Part shown: positions 19,649-29,068 of the stretch, piece after piece | Numbering within the stretch: the stretch's first letter is position 1 | Layout: each line of letters opens with the position of its first letter | Assembly (NCBI GenBank): GCA_005883575.1 | Contig: VBFH01000022.1 | Location: 62,001-126,000, forward strand | Reading direction: 5' to 3' | Source: Chloroflexota bacterium | GTDB taxonomy: Bacteria > Chloroflexota > Dormibacteria > Dormibacterales > Dormibacteraceae | Length of the DNA: 64,000 nt | Translations under genes and position numbers: made by a program | Notes under the pieces: model-generated | Seen by the model: only the letters and a program-made list of their open reading frames with translations | What the model was told of the DNA's origin: nothing | Databases searched by the model: none

Positions 19649-21901
19649 TCAGTCGCGGCGTGGGCGCCGGTCTCTGCCTCCACCGTTGCGGCCGCCACGA
19701 TCCCGTCCACCGAATCCACCCTCTCGCGAAGGCGCCGGCGACGCGAGCGCGGCCGCCATCACCTCGGGGTTGATGCTTTCGTGGATCGGCTCACCTCTGG
19801 CCGTCAGCTCCTCGATCGCCGCCTGGCGGCTCAGGTTGAGCCGGCCCTGGCTGTCGATCTCGACCGCCTTGACCACGATCTCGTCGCCGATGTTGCACAC
19901 CTCCTCAACCCGCTCGACGCGGTGGCCGGTGAGCTTGGAGATGTGAACCAGGCCGTCCTGGCCGGGCAGCACCTCAACGAAGGCGCCGAATGGCATGATG
20001 CGCACGACCTTGCCCTGGTAGATCTTGCCGACCTCGACCTCGTCGGTCAGGCTCTTGATCCAGTCGATCGCCTTCTGGCCCGCGACCTGGTCGACCGCCG
20101 CGATGAATACGCGCCCGTCGTCCTCGACATCGATCTGTGCGCCGGTCTCTTCGGTGATCTTGCGGATCGTCTTTCCTCCGGGGCCGATCACGTCGCGGAT
20201 CTTGTCGGGGTTGATCAGGATCGTGGTGATGCGGGGCGCGTAGGTGCTCATCTCGGTCCGCGGCTTCGGCAGGACCGCAAGCATCTTGTCGAGCACGAAC
20301 AACCGCGCCTCACGAGCCTGCTCCAGCGCCTGGGCCATGATCTCGTGGGTCAGGCCCTTGATCTTGATGTCCATCTGGAGGGCCGTGATGCCGTCCCGCG
20401 TGCCGGCCACCTTGAAGTCCATGTCGCCCAGCGCGTCCTCGACGCCCTGGATGTCGGTGAGGACGGCGAACTTGCCCTCGCGGGTCACCAGGCCCATCGC
20501 GATGCCGGCCACAGGTGCCTTGATCGGCACGCCGGCGTCCATGAGCGCAAGGGTGGAACCGCAAACCGAGGCCATCGAGGTCGAGCCGTTGGAGCTGAGG
20601 ATCTCGGAGACCATGCGGATCGTGTAGGGCCAGTCCTCGATCGGCGGGATCACGGCCAGCAGCGCCCGCTCCGCGAGCGCTCCGTGCCCGATCTCGCGCC
20701 GGCCGGGGCCGCGCAGGGGACGCGCCTCGCCCACCGAGAAGGGTGGGAAGTTGTAGTGGTGCAGGTAGCGCTTGAACTCTTCGGTGGTCAGCCCGTCGAG
20801 CTTCTGCTGGTCGGACATGGAACCGAGGGTTGCGATGGTGAGCGCCTGCGTCTGGCCGCGGGTGAAAAGCCCAGAGCCATGCGTCCGTGGCAGCACGCCG
20901 ACCTCGACGGTGATCGCGCGCACGTCCTTGAGGCCACGACCGTCGACGCGCACGCCCTCTTCGACGATGCGCTGCCGGACGCGGTCTTTCACCGCTTTGT
21001 CGAAGAGCTTGCCGATGATGTCGGCGTGCTCGGGGAAACGCTCGCCCAGCTCGATGATCGTCTTGGTGCGGAGATCGTCCACGGCGTTCTCGCGGCTCTC
21101 CTTGTCCGCGCTGTACATGACCTGGTCGAGGCGCAGGGCGAGGTATTCACCCACGATCTCGACCATCTGCTCGGGGTAGCTGGAGGAGATCCACTCGCGC
21201 TTTTCGATCCCGACCTGCTGCTGCAGCTCGAGCTGGGCAGCGCAGATCCGCTTGATCTCCTGGTGCGCCAACGCCAGCGCGTCGAGCACCACCTGCTCGC
21301 TTACGCCCCTTGCGCCCGCCTCGACCATGAGGATGGCATCGGCCGTCCCGGCGACCACGAGGTCGAGGTCGGAATCGCCTATCTGCGACATCGGCGGGTT
21401 AACGACGACCTCGCGGTTGATGTAGCCCATGCGCACCGCTCCGACCGGGCCCTGGAACGGTATGTCGGAGATCATGAGGGCGCTGGAACCGCCGTTGATG
21501 CTGAGGATCGTCGGATCGTTCTCCTGGTCGACCGACAGCACGGTCGAGATGACCTGCACGTCGAGGCGAAAGCCCTCCGGAAACAGCGGGCGCAGAGGAC
21601 GGTCGGTGAGCCGCGAGGCGAGGATGGCCTGCTCGCTGGGCCGTCCTTCGCGGCGCATGAACGCGCCGGGGATCTTGCCGGCGGCGTACAGCTTCTCTTC
21701 GTAATCGCACGTGAGCGGGAAGAAGTCGATCCCCTCCCGCGGCTCCTTCGACATCACGGCCGTGCTCAGCACGACGGTGTCGCCCTGCCGGATGACCACA
21801 GCGCCGTTGGCCTGCTCGGCCACCCGCCCGGTCTCCATCGAAAGTCGCCGTCCGGCGACGTCTACGTTTTTCGTGACTGTTGCCACGCCAAATACCTCCA
21901 A
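19649..21901 (-). CDS. pnp: Polyribonucleotide nucleotidyltransferase (PNPase)
   Basis: RNase PH repeats, KH (INPDKIRDVIGPGGKTIRKITEETGAQIDVEDDG) and S1 domains. Confidence 0.98.
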   Translation of the reverse strand: MEVFGVATVTKNVDVAGRRLSMETGRVAEQANGAVVIRQGDTVVLSTAVMSKEPREGIDFFPLTCDYEEKLYAAGKIPGAFMRREGRPSEQAILASRLTDRPLRPLFPEGFRLDVQVISTVLSVDQENDPTILSINGGSSALMISDIPFQGPVGAVRMGYINREVVVNPPMSQIGDSDLDLVVAGTADAILMVEAGARGVSEQVVLDALALAHQEIKRICAAQLELQQQVGIEKREWISSSYPEQMVEIVGEYLALRLDQVMYSADKESRENAVDDLRTKTIIELGERFPEHADIIGKLFDKAVKDRVRQRIVEEGVRVDGRGLKDVRAITVEVGVLPRTHGSGLFTRGQTQALTIATLGSMSDQQKLDGLTTEEFKRYLHHYNFPPFSVGEARPLRGPGRREIGHGALAERALLAVIPPIEDWPYTIRMVSEILSSNGSTSMASVCGSTLALMDAGVPIKAPVAGIAMGLVTREGKFAVLTDIQGVEDALGDMDFKVAGTRDGITALQMDIKIKGLTHEIMAQALEQAREARLFVLDKMLAVLPKPRTEMSTYAPRITTILINPDKIRDVIGPGGKTIRKITEETGAQIDVEDDGRVFIAAVDQVAGQKAIDWIKSLTDEVEVGKIYQGKVVRIMPFGAFVEVLPGQDGLVHISKLTGHRVERVEEVCNIGDEIVVKAVEIDSQGRLNLSRQAAIEELTARGEPIHESINPEVMAAALASPAPSREGGFGGRDRGGRNGGGRDRRPRRD

Positions 21902-21932
21902 GAATGTGGGAGGAACCCGGCGGTGCGACTCT

Positions 21933-21999
21933 GGGTCAGATTCCTAGCAGCTGCCTCTTAGGGGCGAGTCCCTGAGCGAGAGCTTCTAAGAGCTGACCC
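21933..21999 (-). promoter_or_regulatory. Structured pnp 5' leader (long imperfect stem)
   Basis: Minus strand: GGGTCAG-CTCTTAG ... CTAAGAG-(15 nt)-CTGACCC, two perfect 7-bp helices nested upstream of pnp. Confidence 0.6.
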
Positions 22000-22063
22000 G
22001 CGCTACCGTGCTGGGTCCTCCCGATTGATTTGATCGGGCGCCCTGCGCGCCCGGCCGGCTTGT

Positions 22064-22333
22064 TTATCTCCTGATCCCGAGCTTGGCGACGAGGGCGCGG
22101 TAGCGCTCGACGTCGGTGTCCCTCAGGTAGTTGAGCAGTCGCCGTTGCTTGCCGACCAGGAGAAGGAGGCCGCGGCGCGAGTGATGGTCCTTGGCGTGCG
22201 TCTTCAGGTGCTCGGTGAGCTCCCGGATACGTGCGGTGGAGAGCGCAATTTGAACCTCGGGGGAACCCGTGTCCTTGTCTGCGCGTCTGTGTTCCGCGAT
22301 CAGCTTGCCTTTGACTTGGTTCTCTGCTGCCAA
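22064..22333 (-). CDS. rpsO: 30S ribosomal protein S15
   Basis: [64 protein letters not shown] start at 22333 gives 89 aa. Confidence 0.96.
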   Translation of the reverse strand: MAAENQVKGKLIAEHRRADKDTGSPEVQIALSTARIRELTEHLKTHAKDHHSRRGLLLLVGKQRRLLNYLRDTDVERYRALVAKLGIRR

Positions 22334-22362
22334 ACTCGACTGGCAAGTATACGGGGCGACTG

Positions 22363-23832
22363 CTAGCGGCTGTATTCGACCGATCCGTCCGAACGCGGAT
22401 CGGCCCCGCCTCGCCACGCTTTCGGGCCATCGATCACGATCGCGTGGGCGTGCCCGAGGGAATGGTGCCTGGCAGGCATGAGCTTCACCCTTTTGTCCGC
22501 GCGAGCCATCGCGGCCGCACCCGGGTAGTCGGCTTCGACGGCCAGAGTCTCACCGTCGACGAGCACCGCCATCCGCGGCCGGGCGACCGCCTCCGCCGGC
22601 TCGAGACCGTCGTTGACCAGGTTGCGGAGGACCTGGACCTGCAGCTGCGGCTGACGCTCTCCTCCCATCGTCCCGAAAGCGGCCCAAGGCCGTCCTCCGC
22701 GGGCGACCATAGCCGGTATCAGTGTGTGCATGGTTCGTTTCTTGGGCTCGAGCCGATTGACGTGTTCGGGATCCAGCTTGAAGTAGGCGCCTCGGTTCTG
22801 GAGGAGCATGCCTGTGCCCTCGGCGACGATGCCCGAGCCGAAGTCATAGGCGACGCTCTGGATCAGCGAGACCAGGTTGCCGTGCTCGTCCGCTGCGCAG
22901 AGGTAGACGGTGTCCCCAGCCCTCGGCGTGACATCGACCGGGCGGGCCAGATCATGGTTTGGGTCCAGGAAGACCTCAGCTGGTGCGACCGAAAATCCAG
23001 GATCGGTGATGTACCGGTCACGCAGCGCATAGCTCGCGTCGCGCGCGGATCGGAAGTCCTGGCCGGCCTCGAGTCTCAGCGCCATCGACGCGGCGACCAA
23101 GCCAACGGTTGGCGGCGGCAGCTCGTACACAACGAGGTCGCGGTACGTAAACCCGATTGGATCGACCCACTGTGAACGATGCGTGGCGAGATCTTGGCGC
23201 GTCACCAGCCCATCGCGGCGCTTGATCGCCGCGGCGATCGCGGTCGCAATCTCCCCACGGTAAAAGCCGTTGATCCCGTTCCTCTCGATCTCGCGCAGAG
23301 TCGAGGCAAGGTCTGGATTGCGCAGCAGCATCCCTCGCTCCATCGGGGGGTAAAGCGCATAAGCGTGCGGCTCCTTGAGCAGCAGGCCCGCGGCGCGCGC
23401 GAGGTGCTCGGAGAGATCCTTCGAGATGACGTAGCCGTCCCGGGCGAGATCGGCCGCCGGCTCGATGACCGGGCCAAGCCCGACGCTGCCGAATCGCTCG
23501 AGCAGCCTGCCCCACGCCTCGATGGTGCCGGGCACCGTCACGCTCAGCACGCCGCGGGCGGGCATCTCATCGAAGCCGCGGGAGTGGACTGCGTCGATCG
23601 TCGCCAACTCGCCCGACCGGCCCGCGCCGATCAGCCCGACCGGCGACGCTGCGCCCGCGGGCCAGACGATCGCCATCAAGTCGCCGCCGATCGAGGTCAT
23701 GTGGGGATAGACCACGCAGAGGACGGCGTCGGCCGCGATCGCGGCGTCGATCGCGTTCCCGCCATCGCGCAACACCTGCGCCCCAACTTCGCTGGCCAGA
23801 TGGTGCGGGGTGGCGATCACCCCGCTGGTCAT
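22363..23832 (-). CDS. Gamma-glutamyltransferase family protein
   Basis: [47 protein letters not shown]. Confidence 0.9.
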   Translation of the reverse strand: MTSGVIATPHHLASEVGAQVLRDGGNAIDAAIAADAVLCVVYPHMTSIGGDLMAIVWPAGAASPVGLIGAGRSGELATIDAVHSRGFDEMPARGVLSVTVPGTIEAWGRLLERFGSVGLGPVIEPAADLARDGYVISKDLSEHLARAAGLLLKEPHAYALYPPMERGMLLRNPDLASTLREIERNGINGFYRGEIATAIAAAIKRRDGLVTRQDLATHRSQWVDPIGFTYRDLVVYELPPPTVGLVAASMALRLEAGQDFRSARDASYALRDRYITDPGFSVAPAEVFLDPNHDLARPVDVTPRAGDTVYLCAADEHGNLVSLIQSVAYDFGSGIVAEGTGMLLQNRGAYFKLDPEHVNRLEPKKRTMHTLIPAMVARGGRPWAAFGTMGGERQPQLQVQVLRNLVNDGLEPAEAVARPRMAVLVDGETLAVEADYPGAAAMARADKRVKLMPARHHSLGHAHAIVIDGPKAWRGGADPRSDGSVEYSR

Positions 23833-24773
23833 CGCGGCGTTATGAAGTCGATCGCTCCCGGCTGAATCTCGAAGAGAGCAGGCAGAAAGCCGACCGCCTC
23901 GCCGTCGACGTCGATGCGGACTTTCTCCGGCGATGTCACCGAGACCCGCTTGCCGTACATGAGCTCCATTTTGGGGTTCGACTGATCGAGATGCTTGCCG
24001 CTCCGGATGTCGTTCATGCCCCGCATGGTCTCGATCTTGCTGGCGTTCTTGATCAGGATCACGTCGAACACCCCGTCGGTCGGCGAGGCGGACGGCGCCA
24101 TCTGCATCCCTCCGCCGAAGAACTGGCAGTTCGCGACCACGACCTGCTGCGCCTTCTTGAGCTGGTGGGTGGTGCCGTCGATGTCGACCGTCATGGGTTT
24201 GTTCTTGAAGCTGAGCAATGCGCGCAATCCGGCAACCGTGTACGTCGCGCTGCCGAAGCGCTTGGTCCCATTGCCGACGATGAAGACGACATCACCGCCA
24301 AGCCCGGCGTCGGCGATGTTGATGAAATGACGCACCGCAGTCGAGCCGTCCGCGGTCTGGTAGGTGACGCATCCGGCGTCCAGCTTGCGGACCATGCCGC
24401 TGCGCAAGATCTCAACTGCCTGTTTCGTATCTGTTGGAATTCGAAGCGTGCGGCGGAAGTCTCCCCCGGTGCCAAGCGGGACCATCGCCAGCCTGCTGGT
24501 CGTGGGAATCGGCGCCCCGTTGTTGAAGAATCCATTGACGACCTCGTTCAGCGTCCCATCGCCGCCCACCGCCACGATCACGGGGCGGGATTCGCGCACA
24601 GCGCGCTGCGCGATCTCTGTTGCCTCGAGCGGTCGTGTCGTCATCGCGACCTCGTACGGCAATCCGCTCGAGGGCAACCACGACTCGACGCCGGCCCACT
24701 CCCGGCCCGCCTTGCCAGCGCCGGACGCCGGGTTGACGATGAAGAGAATCGGCGCGCCGGCCTGGCCGCCTAT
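23829..24773 (-). CDS. Diacylglycerol kinase-family (YegS/DagK) lipid kinase
   Basis: VIVAVGGDGTLNEVVNGFF; upstream in-frame ATA-GGQAGAPILFIVNPASGAGKAGREWAGVESW supplies the conserved VNPxSGxG motif. ATA at 24773 overlaps the upstream TAG, SD GGGAGG. Confidence 0.88.
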   Translation of the reverse strand: MGGQAGAPILFIVNPASGAGKAGREWAGVESWLPSSGLPYEVAMTTRPLEATEIAQRAVRESRPVIVAVGGDGTLNEVVNGFFNNGAPIPTTSRLAMVPLGTGGDFRRTLRIPTDTKQAVEILRSGMVRKLDAGCVTYQTADGSTAVRHFINIADAGLGGDVVFIVGNGTKRFGSATYTVAGLRALLSFKNKPMTVDIDGTTHQLKKAQQVVVANCQFFGGGMQMAPSASPTDGVFDVILIKNASKIETMRGMNDIRSGKHLDQSNPKMELMYGKRVSVTSPEKVRIDVDGEAVGFLPALFEIQPGAIDFITPR

Positions 24774-26131
24774 CGTGGGCCTCCCACCGCGCGCGGATTC
24801 ATGATGCCCCCGGGATCAAGTCCTTCCTTCACCGCTCGCCACACGCGCATCCATCCTCCCATCTCGTCCGCGACCCACCGTGCGCGAGCCTGGCCCACAC
24901 CATGGTGGTGGCTGATCGTCGCGCCAAGCTCCAGGGCCGCGCTCATCGCTCCTTCCCAGGCGCGGCCGTAGGCCGCGCGAGCTTCCGCTTCCGTACCCGA
25001 GGAGCCTGCAAACGAGAAATACGCGCAGCAGCCCTGCTGGTAGGCATGACTGAAATGGCATAACGCCAGGCCACCAACTCCTATTGCGGACCTGACCCTG
25101 GAGTAAAGCTCGGGCAGCACGGTCCAGCTCGCGGCGAGCTCCACCGTGTCGAGGTAGGAACCGGGCGGTTCGAGGAATGCCTTCATCCGTTCGGCCGAGA
25201 GGTCGAACCGGTGACTGAGCCAGCGCTGCCATGGCTCCTCGCCCAGACCGCGAGCCTCGGCGGCTAGCTTCTTCACGGCCGCGGCCTCCGCCTCGGCGAT
25301 CTCGCGACCGCCCGCGGTGGCCGCCACCAGGAGGCACTCTCCAGACTTGAGGTCGTAGCCGTTGAACACCGTGTCCTCCGGGTCATAGAGCCGCATCACC
25401 AGCGGCCGGATGCCGGATTGCATGACCGCCCGCATGGATTCGAGGCCGGCGCCCAGCCCGGGAAATGCGTACCCGCGCCCCACTGTCCACTCCGGTAACC
25501 GATGGACCCGAAGGACGGCGCCGAGCACGACCCCGAGCCCGCCTTCGCCGCCGACGAACAGCTGGTGCAGGGCGGGGCCGACGGCCGATCGTGGGCCTGG
25601 TCGCGGCGCCGCGAACGTTCCGTCCGCGAGCACCACCGAGAGGCCGATGACCATGTCCTCGATGCTGCCGTAACGGCTCGACTCCTGGCCCGAGGAGCGC
25701 GTCGCGATCAGCCCGCCGATGGTCGTGCCCGGAAGCGAGCTCGGGTAGTGACCCAGCGTCAAGCCGCGCGCGTTGAGCTGCTCCTCGAGGGCGTAGCCGT
25801 TGACACCCGCCTCGCAGCTGCAAACCAGGTTGGTCTCGTCGATCTCGGCAACACGGTCGAAGGCGGACATGTCGAGCACGATCTCGCCCGCCGCCGGCGA
25901 CAGGGCGCCGCAAACGCCGCTTCCACCACCCATCGGCGAGACCGCGACGTTGTTCGCGCCCGCCCAGCGGAGGACCGCAGCGACCTGGTCACGACCTGCC
26001 GGCCGCGCAACCAGGACCTTCGGGGGCGCCTTGCCTTCGCGTTCCGCCATGATCGCGACCGGCCACATGTCGCGCACGGGCCGCTCGTCCACAGCCGCAG
26101 GCCCGACGATCTTCTCGAGCTCGGTCCTCAT
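24770..26131 (-). CDS. FAD-binding oxidase resembling alkyldihydroxyacetonephosphate synthase (AGPS)
   Basis: FAD_binding_4 (SPMGGGSGVCGA...SLPGTTIGGLIATRSSGQESSRYGSIEDMV); C-term CHFSHAYQQGCCAYFSFAG and ISHHHGVGQARARW resemble AGPS active-site motifs. Confidence 0.8.
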   Translation of the reverse strand: MRTELEKIVGPAAVDERPVRDMWPVAIMAEREGKAPPKVLVARPAGRDQVAAVLRWAGANNVAVSPMGGGSGVCGALSPAAGEIVLDMSAFDRVAEIDETNLVCSCEAGVNGYALEEQLNARGLTLGHYPSSLPGTTIGGLIATRSSGQESSRYGSIEDMVIGLSVVLADGTFAAPRPGPRSAVGPALHQLFVGGEGGLGVVLGAVLRVHRLPEWTVGRGYAFPGLGAGLESMRAVMQSGIRPLVMRLYDPEDTVFNGYDLKSGECLLVAATAGGREIAEAEAAAVKKLAAEARGLGEEPWQRWLSHRFDLSAERMKAFLEPPGSYLDTVELAASWTVLPELYSRVRSAIGVGGLALCHFSHAYQQGCCAYFSFAGSSGTEAEARAAYGRAWEGAMSAALELGATISHHHGVGQARARWVADEMGGWMRVWRAVKEGLDPGGIMNPRAVGGPR

Positions 26132-27255
26132 CCCTCTTGCTTGGCCGCGAACCGACCCGCGAGCCAGCCGGTGAGGATCGGAACGCCGAAACCGCACGGC
26201 CCGCTGTAGTCGTAACCGCCGAGGACTGCGCCCGCGGCGTAGAGATTGACATACGGCACCGAGCCGTCCTCGAGCAGTGGATGCAGGTGCTTGTCGGTCA
26301 TGACCCCAAGCTTCATCTCCTCGCCGGGATCGAGATATTTGAGGTGATGCAGCCGCACGCCGAGTGCCGCCGCGGGCGTTCCGTCGTAAAAGACGCCAAG
26401 CCCGAGCAGCGGTTCGGTGGTTGTGCGTCCCGCACGCAAGCCGCCGCCGATATGGCGGCCGGTCGCCAGGACGAAGGCGTCGGCGTGAAGCGTGCGCCCG
26501 GCAGCCCGCGCTGCCGTGACCCGACCGCGCGCGGCCTCCAGCGATGTGACCTCCGCGGTCACGACGCCGAGCGCGATGGCTTGCTGCAGTCGCCAGCCGT
26601 GGGGCGAGGGAGGCGAGGCCAGCAGCTCGAAGCCGTCCTCGGGAAGGGCGATGAACCCCGGCGGGTACGCGATGGCCGCCCCACGCGCCCGAGGTGCAGG
26701 CGCGCGGCGCCCATAGAGGTCCGTCAGGGACGCGGCGGTAGGCAGCTCGGGGATGGATATCTCCTCGGCAAACGCTTCGATGCCGTGCAGCTGCTTTAGC
26801 GCTTGCGCTGTGGTGGCCGCATCATAGTCGCCGACCTGCGGCACGCCGATGACCGCGACTCGTTTCCCGCTCAATGCTCCGAGCTCGCCGCGGGCCACCG
26901 TGTCTGGAACGACGTTCGCCGGGCGAGCGAGGCCATGGATGTCCGCGTACAGGCCGCGGCTGCGCCACGTCCCCTCGAACTTCAAACCCTCCTTGCTGAG
27001 CGCCAGTTGCAGCGTCGAGATTGCGGTGTCGAGCTCGGTTGCGAGCCCGACCGGACCCATGCCCAGCCGCGCGAGAGGATGGTGCGGCGAGCGCAGGACC
27101 TCTTCGAGGTCGTCGATGATCTCCATGCCTCCCGCGTACAGGGCGGTCGCGCCGGGTGCGCGGGCGACGACCGTCACGTCCGCGCCGTCGCGGCGCGCTG
27201 CGAGGGCGGCGGTGTAGCCCGCGATGCCGCCGCCGACGACACATACCCGGGTCAA
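26128..27255 (-). CDS. glpB: Glycerol-3-phosphate dehydrogenase subunit GlpB-like FAD protein
   Basis: VCVVGGGIAGYTAALAARRDGADVTVVARAPGATALYAGGMEIIDD; C-term LYAAGAVLGGYDYSGPCGFGVPILTGWLAG. Confidence 0.8.
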   Translation of the reverse strand: MTRVCVVGGGIAGYTAALAARRDGADVTVVARAPGATALYAGGMEIIDDLEEVLRSPHHPLARLGMGPVGLATELDTAISTLQLALSKEGLKFEGTWRSRGLYADIHGLARPANVVPDTVARGELGALSGKRVAVIGVPQVGDYDAATTAQALKQLHGIEAFAEEISIPELPTAASLTDLYGRRAPAPRARGAAIAYPPGFIALPEDGFELLASPPSPHGWRLQQAIALGVVTAEVTSLEAARGRVTAARAAGRTLHADAFVLATGRHIGGGLRAGRTTTEPLLGLGVFYDGTPAAALGVRLHHLKYLDPGEEMKLGVMTDKHLHPLLEDGSVPYVNLYAAGAVLGGYDYSGPCGFGVPILTGWLAGRFAAKQEG

Positions 27256-28157
27256 CGATCGACGATCCGGCGGGTGTCCGCGACGTCGCGCTTCAACTGC
27301 TGGACGAGGTCGTCGGGGGTCGGAAACTTGATGTCCGGGTGCAGGTAGCGGACGAAGTGCAGCTCGAGTCGGCGCTGGTAGAGGTCGCCTTCGAAATCGA
27401 GCAGAAAAGCCTCGACGCGCAACTGGGTGCCGCCGAAGGTCGGGCGGTAGCCGACAGAAAGCGCCGCGACGAAATTTCCTTCGTCAGCCCGGGCGCGGCC
27501 GGCATAGGCGCCAAGCGCGGGCACGAGCTTGTTCGGCTCGATGCCGATGTTGGCGGTCGGAAACCCTAGCCGCCTCCCGACTTTGTCCCCCGCCTCGACA
27601 GGCCCGGCCATCGAGAACTCGCGACCGAGCAGGCGGTTGGCCTTGTCGACCTCGCCGGCGGTGACGAGTCTGCGAATCTCGGAGCTGTGCAGCTCATGCC
27701 CGTCCACCTCGAATGGCGGCACGACTTCGACCTCATGACCGTGATCGCGCAGCCATGCGGCGCTGCCGGTGCGGCCGCGCCCGAAGGCGAAGTCGAACCC
27801 GATCACCCAGCGCCTGAGCCCCATCACCGCGGAGAGCCTGTCGACGAAATCCTGGGGTGACAGTGCTGCAAGCTCGCGGTCGAACCGCAGGACGATCGCG
27901 TGGTCGATGCCGGCCTCGGCGACCAGGGCGAGCTTCTCCTGCAGGGTGGTGATGGATGACGGGCAGTTCACGGGGTCGAGCACACAGCGCGGATGAGGCT
28001 CGAACGTGATCAAAGCTGATTGCCCGCCGGAGCTTGCGGCGACGGCAGCGGTTCGACCGATCACTTCGAGATGGCCGAGGTGGACGCCGTCGAAGCTGCC
28101 GACCGTGAGCGCGACGGGCCCAATGGGTTCCGCCGGCAGCCCTATGTGAACCTTCAG
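27252..28157 (-). CDS. ribF: Bifunctional riboflavin kinase / FMN adenylyltransferase
   Basis: ORF-track start (28064) lacks the HxGH motif; upstream in-frame (CTG)KVHIGLPAEPIGPVALTVGSFDGVHLGHLE restores it. CTG at 28157 in CTGA overlap with the truB stop. Confidence 0.93.
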   Translation of the reverse strand: MKVHIGLPAEPIGPVALTVGSFDGVHLGHLEVIGRTAAVAASSGGQSALITFEPHPRCVLDPVNCPSSITTLQEKLALVAEAGIDHAIVLRFDRELAALSPQDFVDRLSAVMGLRRWVIGFDFAFGRGRTGSAAWLRDHGHEVEVVPPFEVDGHELHSSEIRRLVTAGEVDKANRLLGREFSMAGPVEAGDKVGRRLGFPTANIGIEPNKLVPALGAYAGRARADEGNFVAALSVGYRPTFGGTQLRVEAFLLDFEGDLYQRRLELHFVRYLHPDIKFPTPDDLVQQLKRDVADTRRIVDR

Positions 28158-29068
28158 CTCAGCACTTTCTCCGGCACGAACGTCCGGCGCAGCGGGTCGG
28201 TGTGACCCAGCGCGATCAGGCGCCCCTCGGCGTCGTGTGCGCGCACAAGCCCAGGTCCGGGCTCGGGAAGCACGCGCACAGCGCGGCCCTGGCGGACCTG
28301 CGCCTCCTGCTCGACGTTGAGCCTGACCCGTTCCATCTCGGGCAGTATGACCTCCGCCGGCAGCAGCCGATCTCGCACCGCGTCCGCATCGTCGATCGCA
28401 TCCGGCGGCACGGCGGTCTCGATCGTCAATGGGCCATACACGGTGCGAGCCAGCCGTCCTAGGTAGCCGCCGACACCCAGCCTCTCCCCCAGGTCACGCG
28501 CGATCGAACGAAGGTAGGTTCCGCTCCCGCACCTCACCTCGATGCGCGCCACCGCGCGAGATCCAGGCTTGAAATCGAGAAGCCGCGCAGAGTAGACCTC
28601 GACCTCGCGCGCGGCCGGCCTGGTCGCCTCGCCCGCGCGCGCGAGCGCATAAGCACGCTTTCCGCCCAGCTTCACCGCCGAATAGGCGGGCGGATGTTGA
28701 AGGATTCGACCGGAAAACTCCGACAGCACGCCCTCGACGTCGTGGGCGCCTACGTCGCTTGGGTCGGCGACCGGCTCTTGCTCTGCCTCGGCGTCGTCGG
28801 TGGCAGTGCGGAAACCGAGGTGGATGTCGGCCACATACGTCTTCGGAAGCTTCAGTGCGAACTCGGCGAGCCGAGTCGCCGACTCGAAAAGCACCGGCAG
28901 CACTCCGGTCGCCAGGGGATCGAGCGTGCCGGCGTGACCGACCCGGTGAGCGCCAGTGAGGCGCCGCAAGCGGTTGACGACCGAGAACGACGTTTCGCCG
29001 GCGCTCTTGTTGACGTTGAGAACGCCAGTCGCGAACCGCGGTCCGTCAGGGCTCGGGTGAGGCGGCAA
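28154..29068 (-). CDS. truB: tRNA pseudouridine55 synthase TruB
   Basis: GVLNVNKSAGETSFSVVNRLRRLTGAHRVGHAGTLDPLATGVLPV. Confidence 0.97.
   Translation of the reverse strand: MPPHPSPDGPRFATGVLNVNKSAGETSFSVVNRLRRLTGAHRVGHAGTLDPLATGVLPVLFESATRLAEFALKLPKTYVADIHLGFRTATDDAEAEQEPVADPSDVGAHDVEGVLSEFSGRILQHPPAYSAVKLGGKRAYALARAGEATRPAAREVEVYSARLLDFKPGSRAVARIEVRCGSGTYLRSIARDLGERLGVGGYLGRLARTVYGPLTIETAVPPDAIDDADAVRDRLLPAEVILPEMERVRLNVEQEAQVRQGRAVRVLPEPGPGLVRAHDAEGRLIALGHTDPLRRTFVPEKVLS

Noticed and set aside
19247-21961. 904-aa plus-strand ORF opposite dapB/pnp
   Set aside because: Antisense artefact; D/H/R/L-rich shadow translation of PNPase.
5899-28064. Frameshifts or assembly errors as the cause of the truncated N-termini of miaB, udg, lipid kinase and ribF
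   Set aside because: In each case the same frame continues unbroken through the conserved motif up to the near-cognate codon, so no indel is needed; only a base substitution at the start codon could explain it, repeated across many loci.
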